From Siderastrea siderea (taxonomy: Eukaryota; Cnidaria; Anthozoa; Scleractinia; Rhizangiidae): 64,000 nt of DNA. Below, in pieces: positions 21,945 to 34,120 of the stretch. The stretch covers positions 31,786,101-31,850,100 of the forward strand of contig OZ034969.1 in assembly GCA_964030785.1 (NCBI GenBank), read 5' to 3'. Within the stretch, counting starts at the first letter, position 1. Every line of letters begins with the position of its first letter. A model generated the notes under the pieces. That model was not told the DNA's origin. It did not search any database and saw only the letters and a list, made by a program, of their open reading frames with translations. The position numbers were made by a program, and so were the translations under genes.

Positions 21945-22626
21945 GTAAGACAAACACATCGTCAGAATCTCAACGTGCTAACCGGCGTGACGAAAATTGT
22001 GACAGTATTTTGTCTTTTGCGTTACCGAATGACGTAATGTTTAAAATCTGATGACTCAGCTCATCTGTCTTATCGCTTTGAATATTTTGTTGAATTAAAA
22101 TTAAAATTTAAAGATAAATTTTGTCCACAACTGAACATGCCGTTACCGAGAGTTGTGAGCGATGTATTTATATACTGTTGTGAATATGGCACTATAAAAA
22201 CAGATTATCGATTAAGACAAACACACCGTCAGAATCAGGAGAAAATAGTAAAAAAGCGAAGTCGTCGCTTTATCTCAAACACGTTAAAGCATGTCTTATG
22301 ACGTAATCGTTAAATCCGGTTTGCTCTTCCGGAGTCAGCAAGTCAGTGTCTCGAACTCTAAAATCGAACAAATCGGTTCAAAATCAAAAGTAAAGCAGAA
22401 AAATTAAAAAGACTAACTGGTATATAATTCTGGGCTGCTTATACTATCCAAGAAGATCCAGCCTCGTGTCGTAATTCATTTCTCACCTGCCAATAACCTT
22501 TCTTAACGTTGGCAGCTAGACATTTTCAAGTAAGCTAGATACTTTCCAAGTATTTAACATAACCACAACAACATACACCAGAATTTTCCTTTCATAACCT
22601 TTACTGAGAACGCTTCTATGCTTACG

Positions 22627-22719
22627 ATGTCTCAGCAACACTTTGCTCCCACCAGCATCAACAGTGCCACTGGACTTCACCTCCTGTTATTTTCAGTCCT
22701 CGTTGCTTTCTTTCACTAG
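22627..22719 (+). CDS. Micro-ORF of array unit 1 (30 aa, C-terminal hydrophobic)
   Basis: ATG to TAG, 30 codons: an N-terminal polar half (MSQQHFAPTSINSATG) and a C-terminal hydrophobic half (LHLLLFSVLVAFFH) long enough to be marginal for a membrane segment. In this unit an earlier in-frame ATG lies nine bases upstream. The same frame is open in all five units. Whether it is translated is unknown; the surrounding DNA repeats with similar identity, so conservation alone is not proof. Confidence 0.3.
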   Translation: MSQQHFAPTSINSATGLHLLLFSVLVAFFH

Positions 22720-24485
22720 TATTGCACAGATATTTCAGTCCGGTCAAAACCAACACTGCTCGGCGGAAGTGTCCTTCTATACCTACGATACTTTTTATGT
22801 GGACTCTTGTCCTATCGTGCGTGCGTGTGTGTACTAATCGATGGGCTTAACTGCAGAATACGTCATCCCATCCCGAAATACACACCTTGTGAGCCTAACA
22901 CGACGTATTTTGACCGACCAAACCAGTCGACGCGACTGCTCTAACTCGACTTCGTCGGTTAAACATAGGCCCGCAATGCGTGCAGAACCGACGAAGTGTT
23001 CGTTCGTCTCGAAAAGAAAGCAAGCAAGCCGTGGGTGTCTGCAGGTTCAATAACATTCAAGCATCTGTAACAGCAAGTTGCAGTAAGACTGTGTAACTGT
23101 AACTAACGCTGAAATTTGACCAACTGAAAAGGCGACCAATACCCTGGAAAGGAGGTCAACCGAATTATTCACCCTCTCCTCACCAAGCATAGCCCCACAG
23201 ACTACCCGATGACCTTATGCATTCTTCACTCAAGATCATTTTTCGCTGTCTTTTGGTCGGTCTTCCTCAAAACCCTGAACAAAAAAGCCATCACAATTCT
23301 CAAAACAGACGCATTTCAAAAAATGGGCGATACATTTCCCAATATAAAAGTAAACACATCTTCACGATTGATCAGTGTGGGCACCGTAACAGCCCAAAAG
23401 AATTGAACTTTTCCCCACACCTGGGAACTACGCTTTGTGCACAGTTTCCTTTAATCATGTCAAGGGCTCCTTAAGCCAAATTGTGAATGCAAATACGAAA
23501 TAAATCATTGCTATGCTCTATCGTACAGGTTACAAGAAAGCTCATTATAGGCATTTACCAGTCGTTTTGACCCACTCCACCCTCGACAAATGTTTTTACT
23601 TGGTTTAAAGTGCTAACTGACGTAACGAAAATTATGACGGTATTTTGCCCTTTGCGTTACCGAATGACCTTACGTTTAAAATCTGATGACTCAGCTCATC
23701 TGTCTTATCGCTTTGAATATTTAATTTTGTTGAATTAAACTAAAAAATTAAATGTTGATATAGATTTGTCCACAACTGAACATGCTTTTACCGAGAGTTG
23801 TGAGCAATGTATTTATATACTGTTGTGAATAGGGCACTCTAAAAACATGATTATCGATAAAGACAAACACATCGTCAGAATCTCAACGTGCTAACCAGCA
23901 TGACGAAAACTGTGACAGTATTTTGTCTTTTGCGTTACCGAATGACGTAGTATTTAAAATCTGATGACTCAGCTCATCTGTCTTATCTCTTTGAATATTT
24001 TGTTGAATTAAAATAAAAAGTTAAAGATAAATTTTGTCTATAACTGAACATGCCGTTATCGAGAGTTGTGAGCGAAGCATTTATATATGGCACTAGAAAA
24101 ACATGATTATCGATCTGGAGAAATTAGTAAAAAGCGAAGTCGTCGCTTTATCTCAAACACGTTGAAGCATGTCTTATGACGTAATCGTTAAATCCGGTTT
24201 CCTCTCCCGCAGTCAGCAAATCGGTGTCTCGAACTCTAAAATTGAACAAATCGGTTCAAAATCAAAAGTAAAACAGAAAAATTAAAAAGACTAACTGGTA
24301 TATCTTTCTGTACCGCTTATAGTATACTATCCAAGAAGATCCAGCCTCGTGTATTAATTCATTTCCCACCTGCCAATAACCTTTCTTAACATTGGCAGCT
24401 AGATTTCCAAGTATTAAACAACCACAAAAACATACACCAGAATTTTCCTTTCATAACATTTACTGAGAACGATTCTATCCTTACG

Positions 24486-24578
24486 ATGTCTCAGCAACAC
24501 TTTGGTCCCACCAGCATCAACAGTGCCACTGGACTTTACCTCCTGTTATTATCAGTCCTCCTTGCTTTCTTTCACTAG
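24486..24578 (+). CDS. Micro-ORF of array unit 2 (30 aa)
   Basis: Same frame as in unit 1; identical in protein to unit 4. The hydrophobic half reads LYLLLLSVLLAFFH. The upstream in-frame ATG of units 1, 3 and 4 is changed to ATC here, leaving this ATG as the first. Confidence 0.3.
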   Translation: MSQQHFGPTSINSATGLYLLLLSVLLAFFH

Positions 24579-26532
24579 TATTGCACAGATATTTCAGTCC
24601 GGCCAAAACCAACACTGCTCGGTGGACGTGTGCTTCTATACCTACGATACTTTTAATGTGGATCTTTGTCCTATCGTGCCAGCGTGTGTGTACTAATCGA
24701 TGGGTTAACTGCAGAATACCCTGCTCCCATCTTCTTCTCTATATGTTTAGAGGTCAGCACAAAATTATACCACAACACAGTCGAAGCAAATCTTCCACCA
24801 AGCCTCCGTCACCTTTCTTGACCTGCCAATTCAAAATTGCGACTCGTCCGCTCTTGTTCTCACGTCATCCCATCCCATCGGCCATAGCGAAATACACACC
24901 TTGTCAGCCTTACACAACGTATTTTGACCGACCAAAAGTCCACGGTCTTGTCACGACTGCTCTAACCCGACTTCGTCGGTTAAACATAGGCCCGCAATGC
25001 GTGCAGAACCGACGAAGTGTTGGTTCGTCTCGAAAAGAAAGGAAGCGAGGCGTGCGTGACTGAAGGTTCAATAACATTCAAGCACCTGTAACAGCACGTT
25101 GCAGTACAAGTGTGTAACTGTAACTAACGCTGAAATTTGACCAACTGAAAAGGCGATCAATACCCTGGAAAGGACGTCAACTGAATTATTCACCCTCTCC
25201 TCACCAAACATAGCTCCACATACTATGCCCATGACCTCATCCATTCTTCACTCAAGACCATGTTTCGTTGTCTTTTGGTCGGTCTTCCTCAAAACCCTGA
25301 ACAAAAAGGCCACCACAATTCTCAAAACAGACGCATTTCAAAAAATGGGCGATAATTTTCCCAATATAAAAGTAACCACATCTTTAAAATTGATCAGTAT
25401 GGGCACCGTAACAGCCCAAAAGAATTGAACTTTTCCCCACACCTGTGAACTTCGCTTTGTGCACAGTTTCCTTTAATCATGTCAAGGGCTCTTCAAGCCA
25501 AATTGTGAATGCAAATACGAAATAAATCATTTTTATGCTCTATCGTACAGGTTACAAGAAAGCGCATTATAGGTATTTACCAGTCGTTTTGACCCACTCC
25601 ACCCTCGATTAATGGTTTTACTTGGCTCAACGTGCCATGCTAACTGGCGTAACAAAAATTGTGACAGTATTTTGGCCTTTGCGTTACCGAATGACGTTAT
25701 GTTTAAAATCTGATGACTCAGGTCATCTGTCTTATCGCTTTGAATATTTAATTTTGTTGAATTAAACTAAAAAATTAAATGTTGATATACATTTGTCCAC
25801 AACTGAACATGCTTTTACCGAGAGTTCTAAGCAATGTATTTATATACTGTTGTGAATAGGGCATTATAAAAACATGATTATCGATAAAGATAAACACATC
25901 GTCAGAATCTCAACGTGCTAACCGACGTGACAAAAATTGTGATAGCATTTTGTCTTTTGCGTTACCGAATGACGTAATGTTTAAAATCGGATGACTCAGC
26001 TCATCTGTCGTATCGCTTTGAATATTTTGTTAAATTAAAATAAAAATTTAAAGATATATTTGGCCACAACTGAACATGCCGTTATCGAGAGTTGGGAGCG
26101 AAGCATTTAAATACTGTTGTGAATATGGCACTGTAAGAACATGATTTTCGATCTGGAGAAATTGGTAAAAAGCGAAGTCGTCGCTTTATCTCAAACACGT
26201 TAAAGCATGTCTTATGACGTAATCGTTAAATCCGGTTTACTCTTCCGGAGTTAGCAAGTCAGTATCTCGAACTCTAAAATCGAACAAATCGGTTCAAAAT
26301 CAAAAAGTAAAGCAGAAAAATTAAAAAGAGTAACTGGTATATAATTCCGGGCCGCTTATACTATCCAAGAGGATCCAGCCTCGTGTCGTAATTCATTTCC
26401 CACCTGCAAATAACCTTTCTTAACGTTGGCAGCTCGATACTTTCCAAGTATTAAACAGGTAAAGGTAACGACAACAACATACACCAGAATTTTCCTCTCA
26501 TAACATTTACTGAGAACGATTCTATGCTTACG

Positions 26533-26625
26533 ATGTCTCAGCAACACTTTGCTCCCACCAGCATCAACAGTGCCACTGGACATCACCTGCTGTTATTATC
26601 AGTCCTCCTTGCTTTCTTTCACTAG
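26533..26625 (+). CDS. Micro-ORF of array unit 3 (30 aa)
   Basis: Same frame; residue 7 is Ala as in unit 1, and the hydrophobic half reads HHLLLLSVLLAFFH. The stop codon follows directly after FFH as in all units. Confidence 0.3.
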   Translation: MSQQHFAPTSINSATGHHLLLLSVLLAFFH

Positions 26626-28525
26626 TATTGCACAGATATTTCAGTCCGGCCAAAGCCAACACTGCTCGGCGGACGTGTGCTTCTACACCTACGATACTTT
26701 TTATGTGGCCCTTGTCCTATCGTGCGTGCGTGTGTGTACTAATCGATGTCTGTATACAACTTCTTCTCTATATGTTCAGAGGTCAGCACAAAATTATACC
26801 ACAACTCAGTCGAAGCAAATCTTCCACCAAGCCTCCGTCACCTTTCTTGACCTGCCAATTTAAAATGGCGACTCGTCCGCTCTTTTTCTCACCTCATCCT
26901 ATCCGTGGGCCATAGCGAAATACACACCTTGTGAGCCTTACAAGACGTATTTTGACCGACCAAACCAGTCGACCCTCTTGACAGGACTGCTCTAACTCGA
27001 CTTCGTTGGTTAAACATAGGCCCGCAATGCGTGCAGAACCGACGAAGTGTTGGTTCGTCTCGAAAAGAAAGCAAGTGAGCCGTGCGTGACTGCAGCTTCA
27101 ATAACATTCAAGCATCTGTAACAGCAAGTTGCAGTAAAAGTGTGTAACTGTAACTAACGCTTAAATTTGGCCAACTGAAAAGGCGACCAATACCCTGGAA
27201 AGGAGGTCAACTGAATTATTCACCCTCTCCTCACTAAACATAGCTCCACAGACTATGCATTCTTCACTCAAGATTATTTTTCGCTGTCTTTTCGTCTGTC
27301 TTCCTCAAAACCCGGAACAAAAATTCTCAAAACAGACGTATTTCAAAAAATGGGCGACAAATTTCCCAATATAAAAGTAACCACATCTTCACGATTGATC
27401 AGTATGGACACCGTAACAGCCCAAAAGAATTGAACTTTTCCCCATACCTGGGAACTACGCTTTGTGCACAGTTTCCTTTAATCATGTCAAGGGCTCCTTA
27501 AGCCAAATTGTGAATGCAAATACGAAATAAATCATTGCTATGCTCTATCGTACAGGTTATAATAAAGCGCATTATAGGCATTTACCAGTCGTTTTCACCC
27601 ACTCCACCCTCGACAAATGTTTTTACTTGGTTCAACGTGCTAACTGGCGTAACGAAAATTGTGACAGTATTTTGGCCTTTGCGTTACCGAATGACGTTAT
27701 GTTTAAAATCTGATGACTCAGCTCATCTGTCTTATCGCTTTGAATATTTAATTTTGTTGAATTAAACTAAAAAATTAAATGTTGATATACATTTGTCCAC
27801 AACTGAACATGCTTTTACCAAGAGTTGTGAGCAATGCATTCATATACTGTTGTGAATAGGGCGCTATAAAAACATGATTATCGATAAAGACAAACATATC
27901 GTCAGAATCTCAACGTGCTAACCGGCGTGACGAAAATTGTGACAGTATTTTGTCTTTTGCGTTACCGAATGACGTAATGTTTAAAATCGGATGACTCAGC
28001 TCATCCGTCTTATCGCTTTGAATATTTTGTTGAATTAAAATTAAAATTTAAAGATAAATTTTGTCCACAACTGAACATGCCGTTACCAAGAGTTGTAAGT
28101 GAAGCATTTATATACTGTTGTGAATATGGCACTAGAAAAACATGATTATCGATATGGAGAAATTAGTAAAAAGCGAAGTCGTCGCTTTATCTCAAACACG
28201 TTAAAGCATGTCTTATCACGTAATCGTTAAATCTGGTTTCCTCTTCCGCAGTCATCAAGTCAGTGTCTCGAACTCTAAAATCGAACAAATCGGTTCCAAA
28301 TCAAAAGTCAAGCAGAAAACTTAAAAAGACTAACTGGTATATCCTTCTGTGCCGCTTATAGTATACTATCCAAGAAGATCCAGCCTCGTGTCGTAATCCA
28401 TTTGCCACCTGCCAATAACCTTTCTTAACGTTGGCAGCTAGACATTTTCAAGTAATAAACATAACCACAACATACACCAGAATTTTCCTTTCATAACCTT
28501 TACTGAGAACGATTCTATGCTTACG

Positions 28526-28618
28526 ATGTCTCAGCAACACTTTGGTCCCACCAGCATCAACAGTGCCACTGGACTTTACCTCCTGTTATTATCAGTCCTC
28601 CTTGCTTTCTTTCACTAG
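28526..28618 (+). CDS. Micro-ORF of array unit 4 (30 aa)
   Basis: Protein identical to unit 2, while the neighbouring non-coding sequence of units 2 and 4 differs at several positions. Confidence 0.3.
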   Translation: MSQQHFGPTSINSATGLYLLLLSVLLAFFH

Positions 28619-30407
28619 TATTGCACAGATATTTCAGTCCGGTCAAAACCAACACTGCTCGGCGGAAGTGTCCTTCTATACCTACGATACTTTTTATGTG
28701 GACCCTTGTCCTATCGTGCGTGCGTGTGTGTACTAATCGATGGGCTTAACTGCAGAATACGTCATCCCATCCCGTGGGCCATAGCGAAATATACACCTTG
28801 TGAGCCTTACACGACGTATTTTGACCGACCAAACCAGTCGACCCTCTTGACAGGACTGCTCTAACTCGACTTCGTCGGTTAAACATAGGCCCGCAATGCG
28901 TGCAGAACCGACGAAGTGTTGGTTCGTCTCGAAAAGAAAGCAAGCGAGGCGTACGTGACTGCAGGTTCAATAACATTCAAGCATCTGTAACAGCAAGTTG
29001 CAGCAAAAGTGCGTAACTGTAACTAACGCTTAAATTTGACCAACTGAAAAAGCGAACAATACCCTCTCCTCCCAAACATAGCCCCATAGACTACGCCCAT
29101 GACCTCATGCATTCTTCACACAAGATCATTTTTCGCTGTCTTTTGGTCGGCCTTCCTCAAAACCCTGGACAAAAAAGCCATCACAATTCTCAAAACAGAC
29201 GCATTTCAAAAAACGGGTGATAAGTTTCCCAACATAAAAGTAACCACATCTTTACGATTGATCAGCATGGGCACTGTAACAGCCCAAAAGAATTGAACTT
29301 TTTCCCACGCCAGGGAACCACGCTTTGTGCACAGTTTCCTTTAATCACGCCATGGGCTCCTTAAGCCAAATTGTGAATGCAAATACGAAATAAATCATTG
29401 CTACATACACGATACAAGAAAGCGCATTATAGGCATTTACCAGTCGTTTTGACCCACTCCACCCTCGATGAATGTTTTTACTTGGCTCAACGTGCCGTGC
29501 TAACTGGCGTAACGAAAATTGTGACAGTATTTTGCCCTTTGCGTTACCGAATGACGTAATGTTTAAAATCTGATGACTCAGCTCATCTGTCTTATCGCTT
29601 TGTATATTTAATTGTGTTGAATGAAACTAAAAAATTAAATGTCAATACAAATTTATCCACAACTGAACAGGCTTTTACCGAGAGTTGTGAGGGATATATT
29701 TATATACTGTTGTGAAAAGGGCACTATAAAAACATGATTATCGTTAAAGACAAACACATCGTCAGAATCTCAACGTGCTAACCGGCGTGACGAAAATTGT
29801 GACAGTATTTTGTCTTTTGCGTTACCGAATGACGTAATGTTTAAAATCTGAAGACTCAGCTCATCTGAATTATCACTTTGAATAATTTGTTGAATTAAAA
29901 TTAAAATTTAAAGATAAATTTTGTCCACAACTGAACATGCCGTTACCGAGAGTTGTGAGCTATGTATTTATATACTGTTGTGAATCTGGCACTATAAAAA
30001 CAGATTATCGATTAAGACAAACACACCGTCAGAATCAGGAGAAATTAGTAAAAAGGCAAAGTCGTCGGTTTATCTCAAACACGTTAAAGCATGTCTTATG
30101 ACGTAATCGTTAAATCCGGTTTGCTCTTCCGGAGTCAGCAAGTCAGTGTCTCGAACTCTAAAATCGAACAAATCGGTTCAAAATCAAAACTAAAGCAGAA
30201 AAATTAAAAAGACTAACTGGTATATCCTTCTGCGCCGCTTATACTATCCAAGAAGATCCAGCCCTGTGTAGTAATTCATTTCCCACCTGCGAATAACCTT
30301 TCTTAACGTTGGCAGCTAGATACTTTCCAAGTATTTAACATAACCACAACAACATACACCAGAGTTTTCCTCTCATAACATTTACTGTGAAAGATTCTAT
30401 CCTTACG

Positions 30408-30497
30408 ATGTCTCAGCAACACTTTGGTCCCACCAGCATCAACAGTGCCACTGGACTTCACCTCCTGCTTTCAGTCCTCCTTGCTTTCTTTCACTAG
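30408..30497 (+). CDS. Micro-ORF of array unit 5 (29 aa)
   Basis: Same frame with one codon missing in the leucine run (LHLLLSVLLAFFH). The only length difference among the five copies is this 3-bp, frame-preserving one, whereas indels elsewhere in the units are of many sizes. Confidence 0.3.
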   Translation: MSQQHFGPTSINSATGLHLLLSVLLAFFH

Positions 30498-31137
30498 TAT
30501 TGCACAGATATTTCAGTCCGGCCAAAGCCAACACTGCTCGACGGACGTGTGCTTCTATACCTACGATACTTTTTATGTGGACCCTTGTCCTATCGTGCGT
30601 GTGTGTGTGTACTAATCGATGTCTGTGTACAACTTCTTCTCTATATGTTCAGCGGTCAGCACAAAATTATACTACAACACAGTCGAAGCAAATCTTCCAC
30701 CAAGCCTCCGTCACCTTTCTTGAACTGCCAATTCAAAATGGCGACTCGTCCGCTCTTGTTCACACGTCATCCCATCCCATCGGCGATAACGAAATACACA
30801 CCTTGTGAGCCTTACACGACGTAGTTTGACCGACCAAACCAGTCGACCCTCTTGACACGACTGCTCTAACTCGACTTCTTCGGTTAACAAAGGACTTAGC
30901 TGAGCTTCATAACCAGATTCTTCTATTAACTATGACTAAACGTACCCTGAAATTAAAATTCAGGGTTGGTCAGGGAATTTGTTTTCCTCTGTTGGGTGGG
31001 ACTGCTGTAATTTTTTGTAATATTTGATGCTGCTAGAGTAAACTACCGTAACACCTTATGATATAAATGCTTGTATTTACTGTGAATATTGAACATTAGT
31101 CTTTTTTCTTTTTTTTTTTTCATTTTAGGCCTAGTTT

Positions 31138-31960
31138 AAGCCCCTTTCCCACATACACGAATTTTCGTACGGTCGATCACGATTTTGGAATTTTTAAAAA
31201 TCGCGGACTACCGTGGCAATTTGCACGCGAAATTTCAAGGTCACTCGAGTGCCACGTCTTGTGAAGAAGGTAACAAGACGCTAGCAAGACGACGTCATAA
31301 TGTGGTACGGTAATTATACGGTATTGCCACGGCATTGCCGCGAATGACTTGGGTACAGTTACGATATCATTATGATTGGTCACGGCGTAGAACGAATAAG
31401 GAAGAGGGTACTACGACTACAATACGGCTTCACTACGATGCGCCAAGACGCCAGTACGAAGTTTTTGTGCGATCAAGATCCATGTAGTCACGTGGTACAT
31501 ACAGGAAGTGAACAGGGTTTTTGAACAGGAAGTGAATTTGGTTCTTGTTGACGTCTTGCCAGTATCTTGCTAGATCGAGCTAGGTCGTCGAGCCATCGTA
31601 GTGGCATCGTCCTGGCATCGTGGCGTAGTCTTGGCTTGCCGTCAGTGAGGTGTCCAATGTGGTCGATCACGAATCACCAAGATGCTGTTGCGGTCGACCA
31701 TGGCAACGCTACGGTGGTACTACGATGCTACTACGAAGGTGTTACGTTTGTATAAGAATTTGTTTCTGCTACGATGCAGCGCGATTTTTTTGGACATGTC
31801 CAAAAACATCGTGGTCCTTTCAGGTGTCGTCACGATCCATTAAGGCGCACCCAAATTGCTACGGTCGACCACGAATTTCGTCCCGACGCCACTGCGATTT
31901 TTAAAAATTCCAAAATCGTGATCGACCGTACGAAAATTCGTGTAGGTGGGAAAGGGGCTT
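31138..31960. mobile_element. Inverted-repeat element, 823 bp, 67-bp arms
   Basis: Ends AAGCCCCTTTCCCACATACA (left) and the complement of TGTAGGTGGGAAAGGGGCTT (right); the arms continue through CGAATTTTCGTACGGTCGAT to the AATTTTTAAAAATCGC core and are nearly perfect over about 67 bp. The interior is rich in TACGA/TCGTA words and has no coding potential. Absent from duplication copy B. Confidence 0.9.
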
Positions 31961-32076
31961 TATACGTGGAATTTAATTCAGACGAGTTTAATTAAATTCG
32001 TCGATTGGTCGACACATATTCCTGTTCGATGTAGGTTTTAATTACGATCATTATGGTGACAGCACCGCTAAGTAAG

Positions 32077-33056
32077 GGTTAGACAATGAACGCGAGTGTT
32101 CTATGGGATATAGTGTCCCGAGCAAAGATAGAATGCCACGAGGCCGCAGGCCGAGTGGCATTCTATCTTGCGAGGGACGCTATATCCCATAGGACACGAG
32201 CGTTCATTGTCTAACCGTCTTAGAACATGGTCACACCCACGAAGAATTTCGTTTTTGCGTGCAGATTGTATTTTTGCATTTTAATTTTTTAGTTCTCACC
32301 TTGAAATCACGTTGCTATTTTGTTTACGATATTTTTGCTATTGTACACACGCCTTTGAGTTGTATTGTTTTACTGAGAGTGCTTCACCGCGCGGTTTATC
32401 GCAGTTGATGCGTAAACAGCCATGAGCCAATACACGGACTGAGGAACTCGAGGCAGTGATTGCCCCACAAGATTTACTAGATTTACACTGTTGAAAGCAG
32501 TCTTCTACGCGCTACGACCACCGGCACCAGCAAGTGGGGAACCCGCAGAGAAAGCCAAGAGACCAAAGACAAGTTCAAGTACAACACTCGTAGTCCGTCA
32601 AACGCGGAGAAACAAGACTGTCCTTCTATTTTAATTAAGGTCTGAACATTTTTTATTTCATGTAAAGCTGTAAAGTAATGGTTTTTCTTTCGATTTGCTT
32701 TTTGCTTTGCTATTACAAGATTGCATTTTTTGTTGTTTTTTTGACATCGCCGTTGAAGCTGTTGTTTTTATCGATTTAGTTATAAATATTCACAGAGAAT
32801 TTGTGCATTCATTAGTAGCTCGTTAGTACGCTCATTAGTATGCTCTATATAGGATGCTCTATATAGAGCATACTAATGAGGCTTCCAAACAAAGGAAAAC
32901 AATGCCTCATTAGTATGCTCTATATAGAGCCACTAATGAATGCAGAAATTCTCTGTACTTTTACCCCGCAATTTCCCTGTGCTTCAAAGCCCCCCGCCAT
33001 AGAGCATCGAAATACTGGACACTGATTGGCTGAGTGGGTGTGACCATGTTCTAATC
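32077..33056. mobile_element. Composite insertion: one-sided 139-bp hairpin plus an 840-bp inverted-repeat unit
   Basis: Absent from copy B, where the flanks are joined. The left end is an almost perfect hairpin (32077-32215; outer arm GGTTAGACAATGAACG, inner arm AAGATAGAATGCCAC, loop GAGGCCGCAGGCCGAG). Directly after it comes a unit with inverted ends TTAGAACATGGTCACACCCA at 32220 and its complement ending at 33055. Inside are nested hairpins at 32793-32952 and a stretch (about 32300-32530) that recurs inverted inside the element at 34885-35256. No protein-coding frame seen. Confidence 0.82.
32793..32952. repeat. Nested palindromes built on TAGTATGCTCTATATAGAGC
   Basis: The outer arms are CAGAGAATTTGTGCATTCAT and, on the right, ATGAATGCAGAAATTCTCTG. 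Within them the word TAGTATGCTCTATATAG occurs three times in alternating orientations, so several competing hairpins can form. Confidence 0.85.
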
Positions 33057-33240
33057 TGTAATGGTCTGCCCAGCGGAGCATTGGAGTGAAACAACTACAT
33101 CAGGACGGTTAACAAAATTTATCTGCTACTGATCGCTTAATTTGACGGAATTTAGTAGAAATGCATGCTGCAGCTGAATGTCTGGAATGACTTTAAAGAT
33201 AGAACTTAGACAATACTATTTTCAAGAACATTATTTAGTA

Positions 33241-34120
33241 ATGCATCACTCAATTCCAGCTGCGCCCATGCCCCCCCCCCGGGCTAACCCCCGGGCATTG
33301 GCATTTTTTTTCTCTCGGATGGCAAATTCCCGGGGGTGGGGACACTATAGCTGCCAAATGCCCCACGGTGTGGACGAAGGAAGAGGGCAAATGCGCCGCC
33401 CCCGGGATCGTACGTCCCCAATCAACACTGCAGCAGTTTTCATTCATTGCACAATAATACCACTTTCAGCAATTTTATGTGTGATTTTTCTTTTCTGTAG
33501 GCCTACCTCTCCGTCTTCTATTGTTTGTAACGGCACTATCCAATGTTAATAAAGTTAGTATAAATGCCAAGTGATGATATTTTAATACTTCACAGACAAC
33601 AATACTACATGATAGTTGATTGTTACTTTAATGTTTTGTTTTCAACAGTTCGCTAGTAAACAGAAATCTTGACATTATAAAAGTCTGTTGAAACGTCATC
33701 TGTTGTGAACATTTTAATAATATGCAAAAGTATAAAACGACGATCCCTATACACATGTTTAGAATTTAAGAATCATCGCGACTAAATTTTATTTAAATCC
33801 TTAAGAAGAATGCGTACGTCGATTCACGTTGATCGTTCCCGATCTCGCTATATTAAGTGAAGAAATGCATAAAATCTAGAAAACCTCCACAAGTTTGTCC
33901 AGTCCTTGGCAGACGATCCAATCTGCCGCGATAAAATCCTCCATGTTTGGATTTCGAGTCGGAAACCACATGAGTGTCAAAAGCCCGGGGGTAGGCAAAT
34001 GCCCGACCCCCGGGCCGTGCCAAATTTGCTAATGCCCCACCTCCGGGACTGACAAGGCATGCAAATGCCCCGCAGTTGCCCGGGGGGGGGGATGGGCGCA
34101 GCTGGAATTGACTGATGCAT
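33241..34120. mobile_element. Inverted-repeat element, 880 bp, with C/G-run ends
   Basis: Ends ATGCATCACTCAATTCCAGC and the complement of GCTGGAATTGACTGATGCAT, followed inward by GCGCCCAT and a run of C (left) or G (right), then GGGCATTTGCC-type words. Copy B has the uninterrupted flank (TAGTAATAATG) near 44300. No coding capacity. Confidence 0.88.

Larger units (their letters stand above)
20609..30888 (+). repeat. Tandem array of five about 2-kb units
   Basis: The same ordered sequence repeats five times head to tail. Using ATGTCTCAGCAACACTTTG as marker, copies occur at 22627, 24486, 26533, 28526 and 30408 (spacings 1,859, 2,047, 1,993 and 1,882). A boundary hairpin with arms CTTCGTCGGTT and AACCGACGAAG lies near 22950, 24969, 27000 and 28868, with a worn version at 20610 and only its first arm at 30875. 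Inside each unit a block of about 290 bp (with GCGTTACCGAATGACGTAATG) occurs twice. A small hairpin GCGAAGTCGTCGC is present in units 1-4 and altered in unit 5. Units look about 90% alike by eye. Unit 1 is longer because of a 430-bp MITE. No known multicopy RNA gene is recognised in it. Confidence 0.92.

Noticed and set aside
22643..22837. 64-codon frame open in all five array units (starting LPPASTVPLDF...)
   Set aside because: It has no ATG in any unit, overlaps the 30-codon ATG frame, and is best explained as a by-product of high identity between units.
24581..25063. 160-codon frame in array unit 2
   Set aside because: The frame is not preserved in the other units, where indels in the GT-rich stretch change it.
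20609..30888. Possible CRISPR-like or rRNA/snRNA gene cluster because of the regular tandem units
   Set aside because: Units are 2 kb with no short repeat/unique spacer pattern, and no 5S, snRNA or histone sequence is recognisable in them.
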